DNA from: DYJE01 sp041660385
Lineage (GTDB): Bacteria > Desulfobacterota > Desulfobacteria > Desulfobacterales > Desulfolunaceae
Direction of reading: 5' to 3'
Assembly: GCA_041660385.1 (NCBI GenBank)
Contig: JBAZWJ010000001.1
Coordinates: 124,001 to 188,000 of the forward strand
DNA: 64,000 nt
Made by a program: the position numbers and the translations under genes. How positions within the stretch are numbered: position 1 is the stretch's first letter; the number at the start of each line of letters is the position of its first letter. Of this stretch, positions 43,869 through 51,679 are shown piece after piece. The notes beneath the pieces are model-generated. The model was not told the origin of the DNA. It was given only the letters and a program-made list of their open reading frames with translations, and searched no databases.

Positions 43869-44708
43869 TTACAATTCGAGTAGTTTGCCAATTTCCTGGG
43901 TTAATTGTTCCATTTTAAAAGGTTTCTGTATAAATGAACTTCTGCCTTCTTCAATGATGACGTTCACATCCAGATTTTTTCTATAACCACTTGCAAATAA
44001 TACTTTTATATCGGGATTAATCTTTTTTAATTCATAATACGTATCAATACCTGTCATGCCAGGCATGATTAAATCAAGAACCACCATATTAATTTTCTTG
44101 TGTTCTTTTTTATATAATTCAACGGCTTTTTCCCCGTTTTTTGCCGTTAGAACTTCAAGACCTGTCCTTTCAAGCATCTGTTTTCCAACATCAAGAATCA
44201 TACCTTCATCATCTACCAACAACACCGTATTGGAACCCGTATATACTTTTTCATATAACTTTAAAGCCTGGCTGCCCTGTGAACCGTAATTGGATTTGAT
44301 CAGATGGCCTTCGATAGACTTGTTCATTTCATATTTCAAGCGGTTAAGAACATCGGGTTGAATTTCTCTCAGTTTGGGTTCCGGTTCATATGTTCCATCG
44401 TTAACAAAATCGAGAATTTTTTCTGTTAGTTTGACTCCGCCTTCAACATACTTTTCTATGTCTTTAAGTTTTGAATAAAAACGGTCAGTAAATGGAATAT
44501 CGAGAAATATCAAAGACAGGTTTCCCTGAATACCCATTAATAAGTTATTGAACTCATGGGCAATACCTCCGATAATTTTATTTCTTTCCATTCTTTTTTC
44601 ATATCCGTCGGCATCAGCATGATCTTTTTCCAGCTCTTCAACCCTTTTTTCCAGTTCCTCGTATGTTGGTTTATAATCCATGGTCTTTTTATCCGTATCT
44701 GTCATCAT
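43869..44708 (-). CDS. HisKA-like helix joined to receiver domain, no kinase ATPase domain
   Basis: 279 residues. A short coiled coil (YEELEKRVEELEKDHADA) leads to a dimerisation/phosphoacceptor helix with the H-box His51 in IGGIAHEFNNLLMGI. Residues 105-155 then hold none of the N, G1 or G2 boxes of an ATPase. A receiver domain follows (about 160-279): acidic pair DDE at 166-168, phospho-Asp212 in VVLDLIMPG and Lys in FIQKPF. It may be a phosphotransfer hub served by another kinase, or a hybrid kinase that lost its ATPase domain. Confidence 0.85.
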   Translation of the reverse strand: MMTDTDKKTMDYKPTYEELEKRVEELEKDHADADGYEKRMERNKIIGGIAHEFNNLLMGIQGNLSLIFLDIPFTDRFYSKLKDIEKYVEGGVKLTEKILDFVNDGTYEPEPKLREIQPDVLNRLKYEMNKSIEGHLIKSNYGSQGSQALKLYEKVYTGSNTVLLVDDEGMILDVGKQMLERTGLEVLTAKNGEKAVELYKKEHKKINMVVLDLIMPGMTGIDTYYELKKINPDIKVLFASGYRKNLDVNVIIEEGRSSFIQKPFKMEQLTQEIGKLLEL

Positions 44709-44766
44709 TATTTAGTCGTCTATCATTACATCGGTTTTTGTATTCATTTCATTTAATCCATAATAA

Positions 44767-44794
44767 AAAAACGGGAAATAATATCCCGTTTTTC
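44767..44794. terminator. Bidirectional terminator after gyrB
   Basis: ACGGGA (44771-44776) and TCCCGT (44784-44789) pair around 7 bases, with A-rich sequence on the left and T-rich on the right. Read on the minus strand it ends the dnaN-gyrB transcript. Confidence 0.75.
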
Positions 44795-44845
44795 TTATTC
44801 TTTATCTTTTTAAAACCAATTATATGTTTTTTATACAGATATTTT

Positions 44846-47281
44846 TTATATATCAAGCGAACTGACTTCAAGGGCGTTTTTTTGAATAAAATTACGTCTT
44901 GGTTCAACTTCTTCGCCCATGAGCAGGGTAAATATTGCATCGGCGTTTTCTGCGTCGTCTATTTTTACTTTAAGCATAATACGCTTTTCTGGGTCCATGG
45001 TGGTTTCCCACAACTGATCCGGATTCATTTCTCCCAGACCTTTGTATCGTTGGACACCAATACCTTTTTTTCCTTCTTTCATAATGTAAGAGTATAGATC
45101 ATCGAGTTTTTCAAATTCCATTATTACGTCATGGGTTTCCGTATGGCATACTTTGAAAGGAGGCGTTTCGAAAATAATGATAATATCACGCATTTTTTCA
45201 ACAATCTGAAACTCGTTGGAATAAATAAGGCTTCTTCCAATTTCCACAGTCTGCCCTTTTTTAAGTACAATTGATTGATCATCGGGTGACTTGCTTTCTT
45301 TGGTTATATTAAACCTGTACCTGTCCATTTCCTCGTTATAGACCATATCATCGGATAAATATCCCAATTTTATTATTTTTCCTTGCAATTCCAACATCTT
45401 TTCTTTATCCGCAAGGTATTTTTTATCAATGGTTCCCTGATTCAATATAACGTCAATAACCTCTTTCTCATAACCACGCCTTTCAATTTTATCCACACTT
45501 GAATAATATTCGGCCAGTTTCTTCAAAAGAACTATCATTTCCTTGTCTTTAAACTCTTTAGTTTTATTGGGTATATCAAGATACTTCTGATCACAGGCCC
45601 TTTTTAAGACATACTCGTTGAAATCATTCTCATCTTTCAGATATACACTGCTTTTTCCTTTTCCAACCCTGTACAGGGGGGGCTGCGCTATATATAGATA
45701 ACCGTTTTCAATAAGACTCGGCATCTGCCTGTAAAAAAAGGTCAGAAGCAGAGTTCTGATATGTGAACCGTCAACGTCAGCATCGGTCATTATAACGACT
45801 TTGTGGTATCTTATCTTATCAATATTGTATTCTTCCGTCCCTACACCTGTCCCTAAAACAGTGATAATATTTTTTATTTCATCGCTTTTAAGAATCTTGT
45901 CGAAACGGGCTTTTTCCACATTCAGAATTTTTCCTTTTAGTGGAAGAATCGCCTGAGATTTTCTGTCTCTTCCCATTTTAGCCGACCCACCAGCCGAATC
46001 ACCTTCCACAAGGAAAAGTTCGCGGAATTGAGGATCTGTATACTGACATTCTGCTAATTTTCCTGGAAGTGACGAATCAAGAAGTGCTCCAGAACTTCGG
46101 GCCATATCCCTGGCCCTTTTGGCCGCATCCCTTGCTCGGGCTGCTTCCACGGCTTTCATGATGAGTTTTTTGGCTACAGATGGATTTTCATGGAGAAAGT
46201 CGGCTAATTTGTCGTTAACAAGAGATTCAACGACTCCCTTAACTTCACTGTTTCCAAGTTTAGTTTTCGTCTGCCCTTCAAACTGAGGCTGCATGACTTT
46301 TACACTGACAATGGCCGTCAAACCTTCACGTGTATCATCACCTGATATTTTGCCCTGCATATTTTTAGGGACATTATCTGACGTTGCATATGAATTAATA
46401 GTTCTGGTCAAAGCCCCTTTAAAACCGGAAAGATGGAACCCTCCTTCAGCCGTATTTATATTATTGGCGAAAGAGTAGAGTTTTTCGTTGTAAGTGTCAT
46501 TGTACTGTATGGCAACTTCAACCTGAACATCGTCTTTTTCCCCTTTAATGAAAATGGGGTCATGAAGAGGAACGTGCGCTCTGTTCAGATATTCTACAAA
46601 TGAAATAAGACCTCCTTCATAAATGAAGTCATTTTTTTCATCTGACCTTTCATCCTCTATAATTATTCTGACACCGCTGTTTAAAAAAGCGAGTTCTCTC
46701 ATACGCCTGGACAGAATTTCAAAACTGAAATTATCATCAGTCATGATTTCCGTGTCAGGTCTGAAATGGACACGTGTTCCTCTTTTGTCCGTATCGCCCA
46801 CAACGGTAAGTTCCGATGTTTTTATACCTTTGGAATAAGACTGAATGAATTTCTTCCCTTTTTGATAAATCTCAAGATTGAGAAATATGGAAAGGGCATT
46901 TACAACAGATATACCCACGCCATGGAGACCGCCGGATACCTTGTACGAATCGTTATTGAATTTTCCACCGGCATGAAGTTTAGTCAAAGCAACTTCGGCC
47001 GCAGGTATCTGTTCCTTTTCATGCATACCTGTGGGAATTCCACGACCGTTATCTTCCACACTGACACTATTGTCTTTATAGATAATCACATGAATCGTAT
47101 CACAGATACCAGCCATGGCCTCGTCTATGCTATTGTCCACCACTTCGTATACAAGATGGTGAAGTCCTTCAACACCCACATTCCCGATGTACATGGAAGG
47201 TCTCAGTCTGACAGCTTCAAGCCCTTCGAGAACTTTGATACTGTCTTCGTTGTAATTGTTTGTTTCTTTTATATCACTCAT
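44846..47281 (-). CDS. gyrB: DNA gyrase subunit B
   Basis: 811 residues. GHKL ATPase motifs include EVVDNSIDEAMAG, DNGRGIP and GLHGVG; the Toprim domain has VEGDSAGGSAKMGR and MTDADVDGSHI; the C-terminal gyrB-specific RYKGLGEMNPDQLWETTMDP is complete. Introduces negative supercoils with GyrA, which is not in the window. Its start overlaps the dnaN stop by 4 bp, giving coupled translation, with no recF between them as there is in many bacteria. Confidence 0.97.
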   Translation of the reverse strand: MSDIKETNNYNEDSIKVLEGLEAVRLRPSMYIGNVGVEGLHHLVYEVVDNSIDEAMAGICDTIHVIIYKDNSVSVEDNGRGIPTGMHEKEQIPAAEVALTKLHAGGKFNNDSYKVSGGLHGVGISVVNALSIFLNLEIYQKGKKFIQSYSKGIKTSELTVVGDTDKRGTRVHFRPDTEIMTDDNFSFEILSRRMRELAFLNSGVRIIIEDERSDEKNDFIYEGGLISFVEYLNRAHVPLHDPIFIKGEKDDVQVEVAIQYNDTYNEKLYSFANNINTAEGGFHLSGFKGALTRTINSYATSDNVPKNMQGKISGDDTREGLTAIVSVKVMQPQFEGQTKTKLGNSEVKGVVESLVNDKLADFLHENPSVAKKLIMKAVEAARARDAAKRARDMARSSGALLDSSLPGKLAECQYTDPQFRELFLVEGDSAGGSAKMGRDRKSQAILPLKGKILNVEKARFDKILKSDEIKNIITVLGTGVGTEEYNIDKIRYHKVVIMTDADVDGSHIRTLLLTFFYRQMPSLIENGYLYIAQPPLYRVGKGKSSVYLKDENDFNEYVLKRACDQKYLDIPNKTKEFKDKEMIVLLKKLAEYYSSVDKIERRGYEKEVIDVILNQGTIDKKYLADKEKMLELQGKIIKLGYLSDDMVYNEEMDRYRFNITKESKSPDDQSIVLKKGQTVEIGRSLIYSNEFQIVEKMRDIIIIFETPPFKVCHTETHDVIMEFEKLDDLYSYIMKEGKKGIGVQRYKGLGEMNPDQLWETTMDPEKRIMLKVKIDDAENADAIFTLLMGEEVEPRRNFIQKNALEVSSLDI

Positions 47282-48396
47282 ATTTTCATCGGCATTATTA
47301 CGCTTAAAAAGGTTTTATCTTCTGTTCCTTCGATGATACAGGGGCTTTTGCTATCTTTTATATTCATGAAAATAGTGTCTTCATCAATAACACCCATGGT
47401 GTCCATGAAATATTTAGGATTAAAAGCCACTTCGATGGGTTCCCTGTTAAAATCGATCGTGAAATCTTCTTTGGATTCTCCAAGATCTGGGTTTGTCGCT
47501 GTCACCACCAACTTATTTTTTTCAAAATTGAATATAACGCCATTATAATTTTCTGTTGAAAGAATTGACATACGTTTCAACATCATATTGAACATGCGTT
47601 TATTGATCGTTATGGAAAGATCATCTTCCTTACCCACAATACCCTCATACGATGGAAAATCACCTTCAAGAAGCCCGATTATAATCGTTTCATGATCTTT
47701 TTTAACAATAAAATAGTTGTCTTTGACCCCAATATTTATAAATCCATCAGAATCAAGGAGTTTTGAAGCTTCAGACAAACCTTTCTTAGGTATGATCACA
47801 CCTTTTGTAGTATGGAAATCCAGGTCACTGGTACTTTTGAATTCAACTTTTGAAAGACGTCTTCCATCGGTTGAAACCATACGGATGATCTTATCTTCAC
47901 CTATTTCAGTTGATTCAAGATAAACACCTGTTATATGTGCCCTTTTTTCATCTGTAGATGGTGCTATCATAATGGTTTTTTCAATCATTTTTCTTAATTT
48001 GATAGCATCAATTTCCATAAAATCAACATCTTCAAGAACCGGGATATCCGGAAAATCATCAGGACTCATTCCCACAATATGATAAACGACTTTATCGCAG
48101 CTTATTTTTATCCACTGCCTTTCTTCTTCTTCTATTAAAATATCGTCACTGGGAAAATTCTGAACAATTTCAAAGAATTTTCTGGCATTTATCGTTATAA
48201 TACCCGTTGATTCAATATGGGCGGGATAATTTCCTTCAAATCCCGTTTCCAGATCGGTGGCTAAGAACGATATCCCTGTTTCATTGGTTTTAACAAGAAT
48301 ATTTGCTGTTATTGCCAGGTTACTTTTTCTTCCCGTAATACCCTGGACTTTTGAAAGAATGTCCGTGATATCGCTTTTTCTGATTGTAAATTTCAT
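47278..48396 (-). CDS. dnaN: DNA polymerase III beta sliding clamp
   Basis: 372 residues, the normal clamp length with three repeated domains. It starts MKFTIRKSDITDILSKVQGITGRKSNLAITANILV and ends ...SVIMPMKI, the conserved C-terminal MPMR/K clamp edge. Confers processivity on the replicase. dnaA, usually just upstream, is replaced by a 457 bp AT-rich region. Confidence 0.97.
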   Translation of the reverse strand: MKFTIRKSDITDILSKVQGITGRKSNLAITANILVKTNETGISFLATDLETGFEGNYPAHIESTGIITINARKFFEIVQNFPSDDILIEEEERQWIKISCDKVVYHIVGMSPDDFPDIPVLEDVDFMEIDAIKLRKMIEKTIMIAPSTDEKRAHITGVYLESTEIGEDKIIRMVSTDGRRLSKVEFKSTSDLDFHTTKGVIIPKKGLSEASKLLDSDGFINIGVKDNYFIVKKDHETIIIGLLEGDFPSYEGIVGKEDDLSITINKRMFNMMLKRMSILSTENYNGVIFNFEKNKLVVTATNPDLGESKEDFTIDFNREPIEVAFNPKYFMDTMGVIDEDTIFMNIKDSKSPCIIEGTEDKTFLSVIMPMKI

Positions 48397-48853
48397 AAAA
48401 GACCCATGTATTAATGATGTTTTTTATTAATGTTAAATTATGCTTCAGATGGAGAGTACACAATAATTGATCCCTATTTAAATAGTCGGATACGGTCAAA
48501 ATATCAATATAAAAATATAAAATAAATAAATTATTTTAATAAATTATTTCAATTATTTAATATGATATTTTTATGTCATTGATAGGGTGTATGTTTTTGA
48601 AGGTTGTTTCATTATTTTTTTAAAGATTTAAAAAACAATCATAACAATAAGGTTTGTTAAAAAGTATAATAATTAAACAACTATTAGAATTTAATTCGTT
48701 TTAATAAGAAATCATTTTCTATAAAGTACATGATAAATGGTTAAATAATTGACAGCTATCAACAGCCTTTGGAATGTTGTTCATAAGTAGCGAGTTATGA
48801 ACAACAAATTAAAAATGTTTAAACAAAGAAAATGGCTGTTCTAAATCCTTCTC
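48397..48853. other. AT-rich region upstream of dnaN, possible origin segment
   Basis: 457 bp without genes. An A/T-only-looking stretch lies around 48505-48575, resembling a DNA unwinding element. A perfect inverted repeat GTTGTTCATAA-8-TTATGAACAAC lies at 48776-48805; its TTATGAACA is two changes from the DnaA box TTATCCACA. No cluster of good DnaA boxes was found, so origin function is only a suggestion from position (dnaN, gyrB, parS, rpmH operon). The inverted repeat could equally be a regulator site or the 3' hairpin of the minus-strand gene to its right. Confidence 0.35.
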
Positions 48854-49387
48854 TTACAAATCAGGCTCGATCCATTTTCGGATATCTTGAAGAACTGAAC
48901 CCCAGGAATCTGAAAGTCGCAATTTAAGAAAGGCAAGGTAAGCTGAATCGACTATTTCAACCGCTTTTCCAAATAGATAAATTTTTTCAAGAAGAGCTCC
49001 TTCCATATCTTCTTTTTTATGTATTTTTTCTGTTTCAGGATGTTTGAGCCCTGTAAAATGTAAGTTTTCGCCTTTGAGGTTAAATTCCCATGTTTGTTCA
49101 AGATAGGTTAAACCAAGTTTCATCTCAGTGACAACAGATCCTTTTTTAAGAGCTGTCAAACCTTCTTCCAATCCTGCATTGTCACCTTTGATGGTTACGG
49201 TTTCAACAGTGTTATCTTCAACGATATTTTCACAAACAATTTTGTTTCCGATGATTAAGAAATAAGAAACTCCTGCATTGTCTTTGAAAAGAGAATCCTG
49301 CCCGCTATCAATGGCGAACCAGAGCCATGTGAGAAATTCATGACCGAGAAACTTGAATTGATTGTATGATACGGCGATATCGAACAT
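48854..49387 (-). CDS. Hypothetical protein, likely RdgC-associated half
   Basis: 177 residues, starting 3 bp after the RdgC-like gene stop. Sequence such as HEFLTWLWFAIDSGQ and TVTIKGDNAGLEEGLTALKKG recalls the C-terminal half of RdgC, where LGxEFLTWLW-like segments occur. With the preceding gene it could rebuild a complete RdgC in two chains. No membrane or signal segments. Strand content suggests a beta-rich ring half. The family assignment is moderate. Confidence 0.65.
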   Translation of the reverse strand: MFDIAVSYNQFKFLGHEFLTWLWFAIDSGQDSLFKDNAGVSYFLIIGNKIVCENIVEDNTVETVTIKGDNAGLEEGLTALKKGSVVTEMKLGLTYLEQTWEFNLKGENLHFTGLKHPETEKIHKKEDMEGALLEKIYLFGKAVEIVDSAYLAFLKLRLSDSWGSVLQDIRKWIEPDL

Positions 49388-49390
49388 GGT

Positions 49391-50005
49391 TTACTCCATA
49401 AATCGTGAAGGTTTAAGTTTGTTTAAAATGTCTTTTTCTTTGTCTGAAAGGCCTAATTCAAGATCGGCAAGGGTGTATGGAAATAATTTAATAAGGTTGA
49501 TGTTGAAAGATTTCAAAAAGAGTGTTTCAAGCTCTTCATTGGCCGCTTTTTGTGTTGAATAAAACCACAACCTTCCATTTTCATAATCCCAGACAGCATC
49601 GTAGACATGGGGAACAGGAGGCATTCGTGTGAGCAGAATCTGCTTCACATCATCCTTCAACTCTTTTTTTTCATTTTTGGAAAGAAACTCACGTCCGCTT
49701 TCCCTCAGACGTTTTTTTTCTTCCATTATGACATGTTTTTTTAGAACATTAGAAGGAACTGATTTTTTGTCTATTCTCAACGAAAAAACAAAAAAAGAAG
49801 CTATAAGAAAAGAAGACCCTTCAAAATCAGGATGATAGGGATCATTAAGATTTGTCCAACCCACGGATACTTCTTGAGGCTCCTTGTCTATATCAACAAT
49901 TTTATTCTGCTTAAGACCCTTTTCGACAGTTTCAATTGGATTTTCACCTAAAGTCCCGTTTACCTTGTATCGAGTCAAAGAAGTGGTTGACGCCAAAATT
50001 CCCAT
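49391..50005 (-). CDS. RdgC-like recombination-associated protein, N-terminal half
   Basis: 204 residues resembling the N-terminal part of RdgC, a ring-shaped DNA-binding protein that counteracts RecA: SLTRYKVNG at the start, VSVGWTN, FSLRIDKKSVPSNVLKKHV, RFLS-like REFLSKNEKKELKDDVKQILL, AVWDYENGRLWFYSTQKAANEELETLFLKSF and KLFPYTLADLE. It ends where the second RdgC domain would continue, and that portion seems to be carried by the next gene. A terminator-like hairpin lies in the leader. Confidence 0.72.
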   Translation of the reverse strand: MGILASTTSLTRYKVNGTLGENPIETVEKGLKQNKIVDIDKEPQEVSVGWTNLNDPYHPDFEGSSFLIASFFVFSLRIDKKSVPSNVLKKHVIMEEKKRLRESGREFLSKNEKKELKDDVKQILLTRMPPVPHVYDAVWDYENGRLWFYSTQKAANEELETLFLKSFNINLIKLFPYTLADLELGLSDKEKDILNKLKPSRFME

Positions 50006-50029
50006 ATAAATAGCTCCATAAAAATGAAT

Positions 50030-50053
50030 AAAAAAAATGACCTTCGGGTCATT
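50030..50053 (-). terminator. UUCG-type hairpin in the rdgC-like leader
   Basis: AATGACC (50036-50042) and GGTCATT (50047-50053) pair around TTCG. On the minus strand the stem is followed by eight T residues, a textbook intrinsic terminator. No minus-strand gene ends here, so it may attenuate transcription into the rdgC-like gene that starts 25 bp further on. Confidence 0.6.
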
Positions 50054-50260
50054 CCAGAATAATGTGCAATATCATTAATTAATATAAATGATAAATAGTA
50101 TTCCATTAATGAGAGTCAGTATGTAAAAAAAAATATATTTTTTAAAAATGCTGAACAAGTTCATTTTTTGATGTTTTTTTTAGAATGAATATTGTATATC
50201 TAATAATCAAAACCAATAGTTAAATAAAAAAATTAAAGTTAAATATAAGGTTTTTTAAAT

Positions 50261-50635
50261 ATGAGTGAGGTTTCCATTATTGAAAGCATTGATCTTGATA
50301 ACGGAGAAATGCTTGAAATCATCGATAAATCAAGGATGATAGCGAAAGATACCTGGCTCATCATGTTGATTTTCAGAATAAAAATAGAAATAAATAAAAT
50401 AATAATTGAGAAAATCAAGACACTTTCCGAAAATAGTATTGTAGACACACTTGGCGGGAGTGTTATTTACGAAGCTATACACGAAAGAAATTTCATCCGT
50501 GAAAATCAAAAAGACCATGTTTTGAAAGACGTTCGGGATTCTTTTTTGAATACAAACATGAAATATCTGTCCCATCCAGATTTCTCATATAAATATGTCA
50601 TAAAAAAATACAATGAAAAGAAAAAGAATAGTTAG
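50261..50635 (+). CDS. Hypothetical protein, 124 aa
   Basis: Not recognised. Ile/Lys/Glu-rich and helical, with no signal peptide; a central amphipathic or weakly hydrophobic stretch (TWLIMLIFRIKIEINKIIIEKI) is too charged for a clear membrane helix. It overlaps the start of the lytic transglycosylase gene by 23 bp, so the two are probably co-expressed. Base composition is more AT-rich than the left half of the window. Confidence 0.6.
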   Translation: MSEVSIIESIDLDNGEMLEIIDKSRMIAKDTWLIMLIFRIKIEINKIIIEKIKTLSENSIVDTLGGSVIYEAIHERNFIRENQKDHVLKDVRDSFLNTNMKYLSHPDFSYKYVIKKYNEKKKNS

Positions 50636-51227
50636 AATAACAAAGATAATCATCGCCTTTTTTATAATTATTACAGGCGGTCAAACTATGTCCCATGCAG
50701 GGGATATTTATAAATACGTTGATGAAAACGGTGTACTTCATTTTACCGACACCCCTTCAAGCGGTGAAAAAATGGAGATTTTTATAAAAGACAGAACAGG
50801 CGTAAAAAGTTATTATAAACAAGATTATTCGTCGTATTACACATCTGAAGAATTTAACGACATCATAGAAGAAGCCGCATCTGCAAATAATGTATCATCA
50901 TCACTGATCAAAGCCATGATTAAAGTGGAATCCAATTTCAATCCCAACGCCGTTTCACCTAAAGGTGCTAAAGGATTAATGCAGATCATGCCGGGAACCA
51001 TGAGGGATTTAAATATTGATAATCCTTTCAATCCTTACGAAAACGTTATGGGTGGTTCAAAGTATATTCGAGATCTTTTAAGAAGGTTCAATAATGAACT
51101 TACTCTGGCTTTAGCTGCCTATAATGCAGGTCCGGGAATGGTTGAAAAATACAACAATGTACCGCCTTTCGAAGAAACCATAGGATATGTACAGAAAGTT
51201 CTTCATTTTCACCGAATGTATCAATAA
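50613..51227 (+). CDS. Lytic transglycosylase with DUF4124 domain
   Basis: 204 residues: signal peptide or anchor (RITKIIIAFFIIITGGQTMSHA), a DUF4124 segment (GDIYKYVDENGVLHFTDTP, 30-48) and an SLT domain (about 82-200). The SLT domain has catalytic Glu106 in IKVESNFNP, then KGAKGLMQIMPGT and LAAYNAGPG. Cleaves the MurNAc-GlcNAc bond of peptidoglycan in the periplasm, yielding anhydro ends. Confidence 0.92.
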   Translation: MKRKRIVRITKIIIAFFIIITGGQTMSHAGDIYKYVDENGVLHFTDTPSSGEKMEIFIKDRTGVKSYYKQDYSSYYTSEEFNDIIEEAASANNVSSSLIKAMIKVESNFNPNAVSPKGAKGLMQIMPGTMRDLNIDNPFNPYENVMGGSKYIRDLLRRFNNELTLALAAYNAGPGMVEKYNNVPPFEETIGYVQKVLHFHRMYQ

Positions 51228-51393
51228 GCCTTCAAGTCCTGTAAAAAAATTCCTGATTTGATTCCTTTTAAAGGAATAATCCTTTACAAAACTCACCTGT
51301 TTTCTTATAAAGAAACTCATCGTTTTTAGTCAACAATAGATCTTCAATAAAAATTCATTAAAAAAATAAACCCTTAAGAGAGAGGTATAGACT

Positions 51394-51654
51394 ATGTGCC
51401 TGATTCTTGGAAAAATAAGGACGTTCCCCCAGGGCGACGGACCCCGGATTCAATTAAGAGTTTTCGGAGATGAATTTTACGCACGATATGAGACTCTTGA
51501 TGGATTTACAGTGGTGTATGACACGCACCTTGAAAAATACTGTTTCGCTGTTCTTGTGAAAGGCAATTTGACGTCCAGCGGATCTCCCATCGACAAGCCT
51601 GTTCTAAAAAGGTCTTATCAGACACCTTCAGGAAGACAAAGATATAAGAAATAA
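51394..51654 (+). pseudogene. 5' part of M6 metalloprotease gene, separated by frameshift
   Basis: 86 codons with GGDG-like GDGPRIQLRVFGDEFYARYETLDGFTVVYD, the usual N-terminal segment of M6 peptidases. It ends RYKK then TAA in an A-rich tract (51646-51658). One base shift puts the reading into KKFDYKYDIMRPQSS of the following large frame, which continues the peptidase with no gap. GAGAGAGG at 51379-51386 is the ribosome site. Either a natural frameshift mutation, a sequencing slip in the A-run, or slippage during expression. Confidence 0.65.
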
Positions 51655-51679
51655 AAAATTTGATTACAAATACGATATC

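Noticed and set aside
45489..45497. Consensus-like DnaA box TTATCCACA inside gyrB
   Set aside because: An isolated 9-mer in coding sequence is expected by chance and is not part of a cluster.
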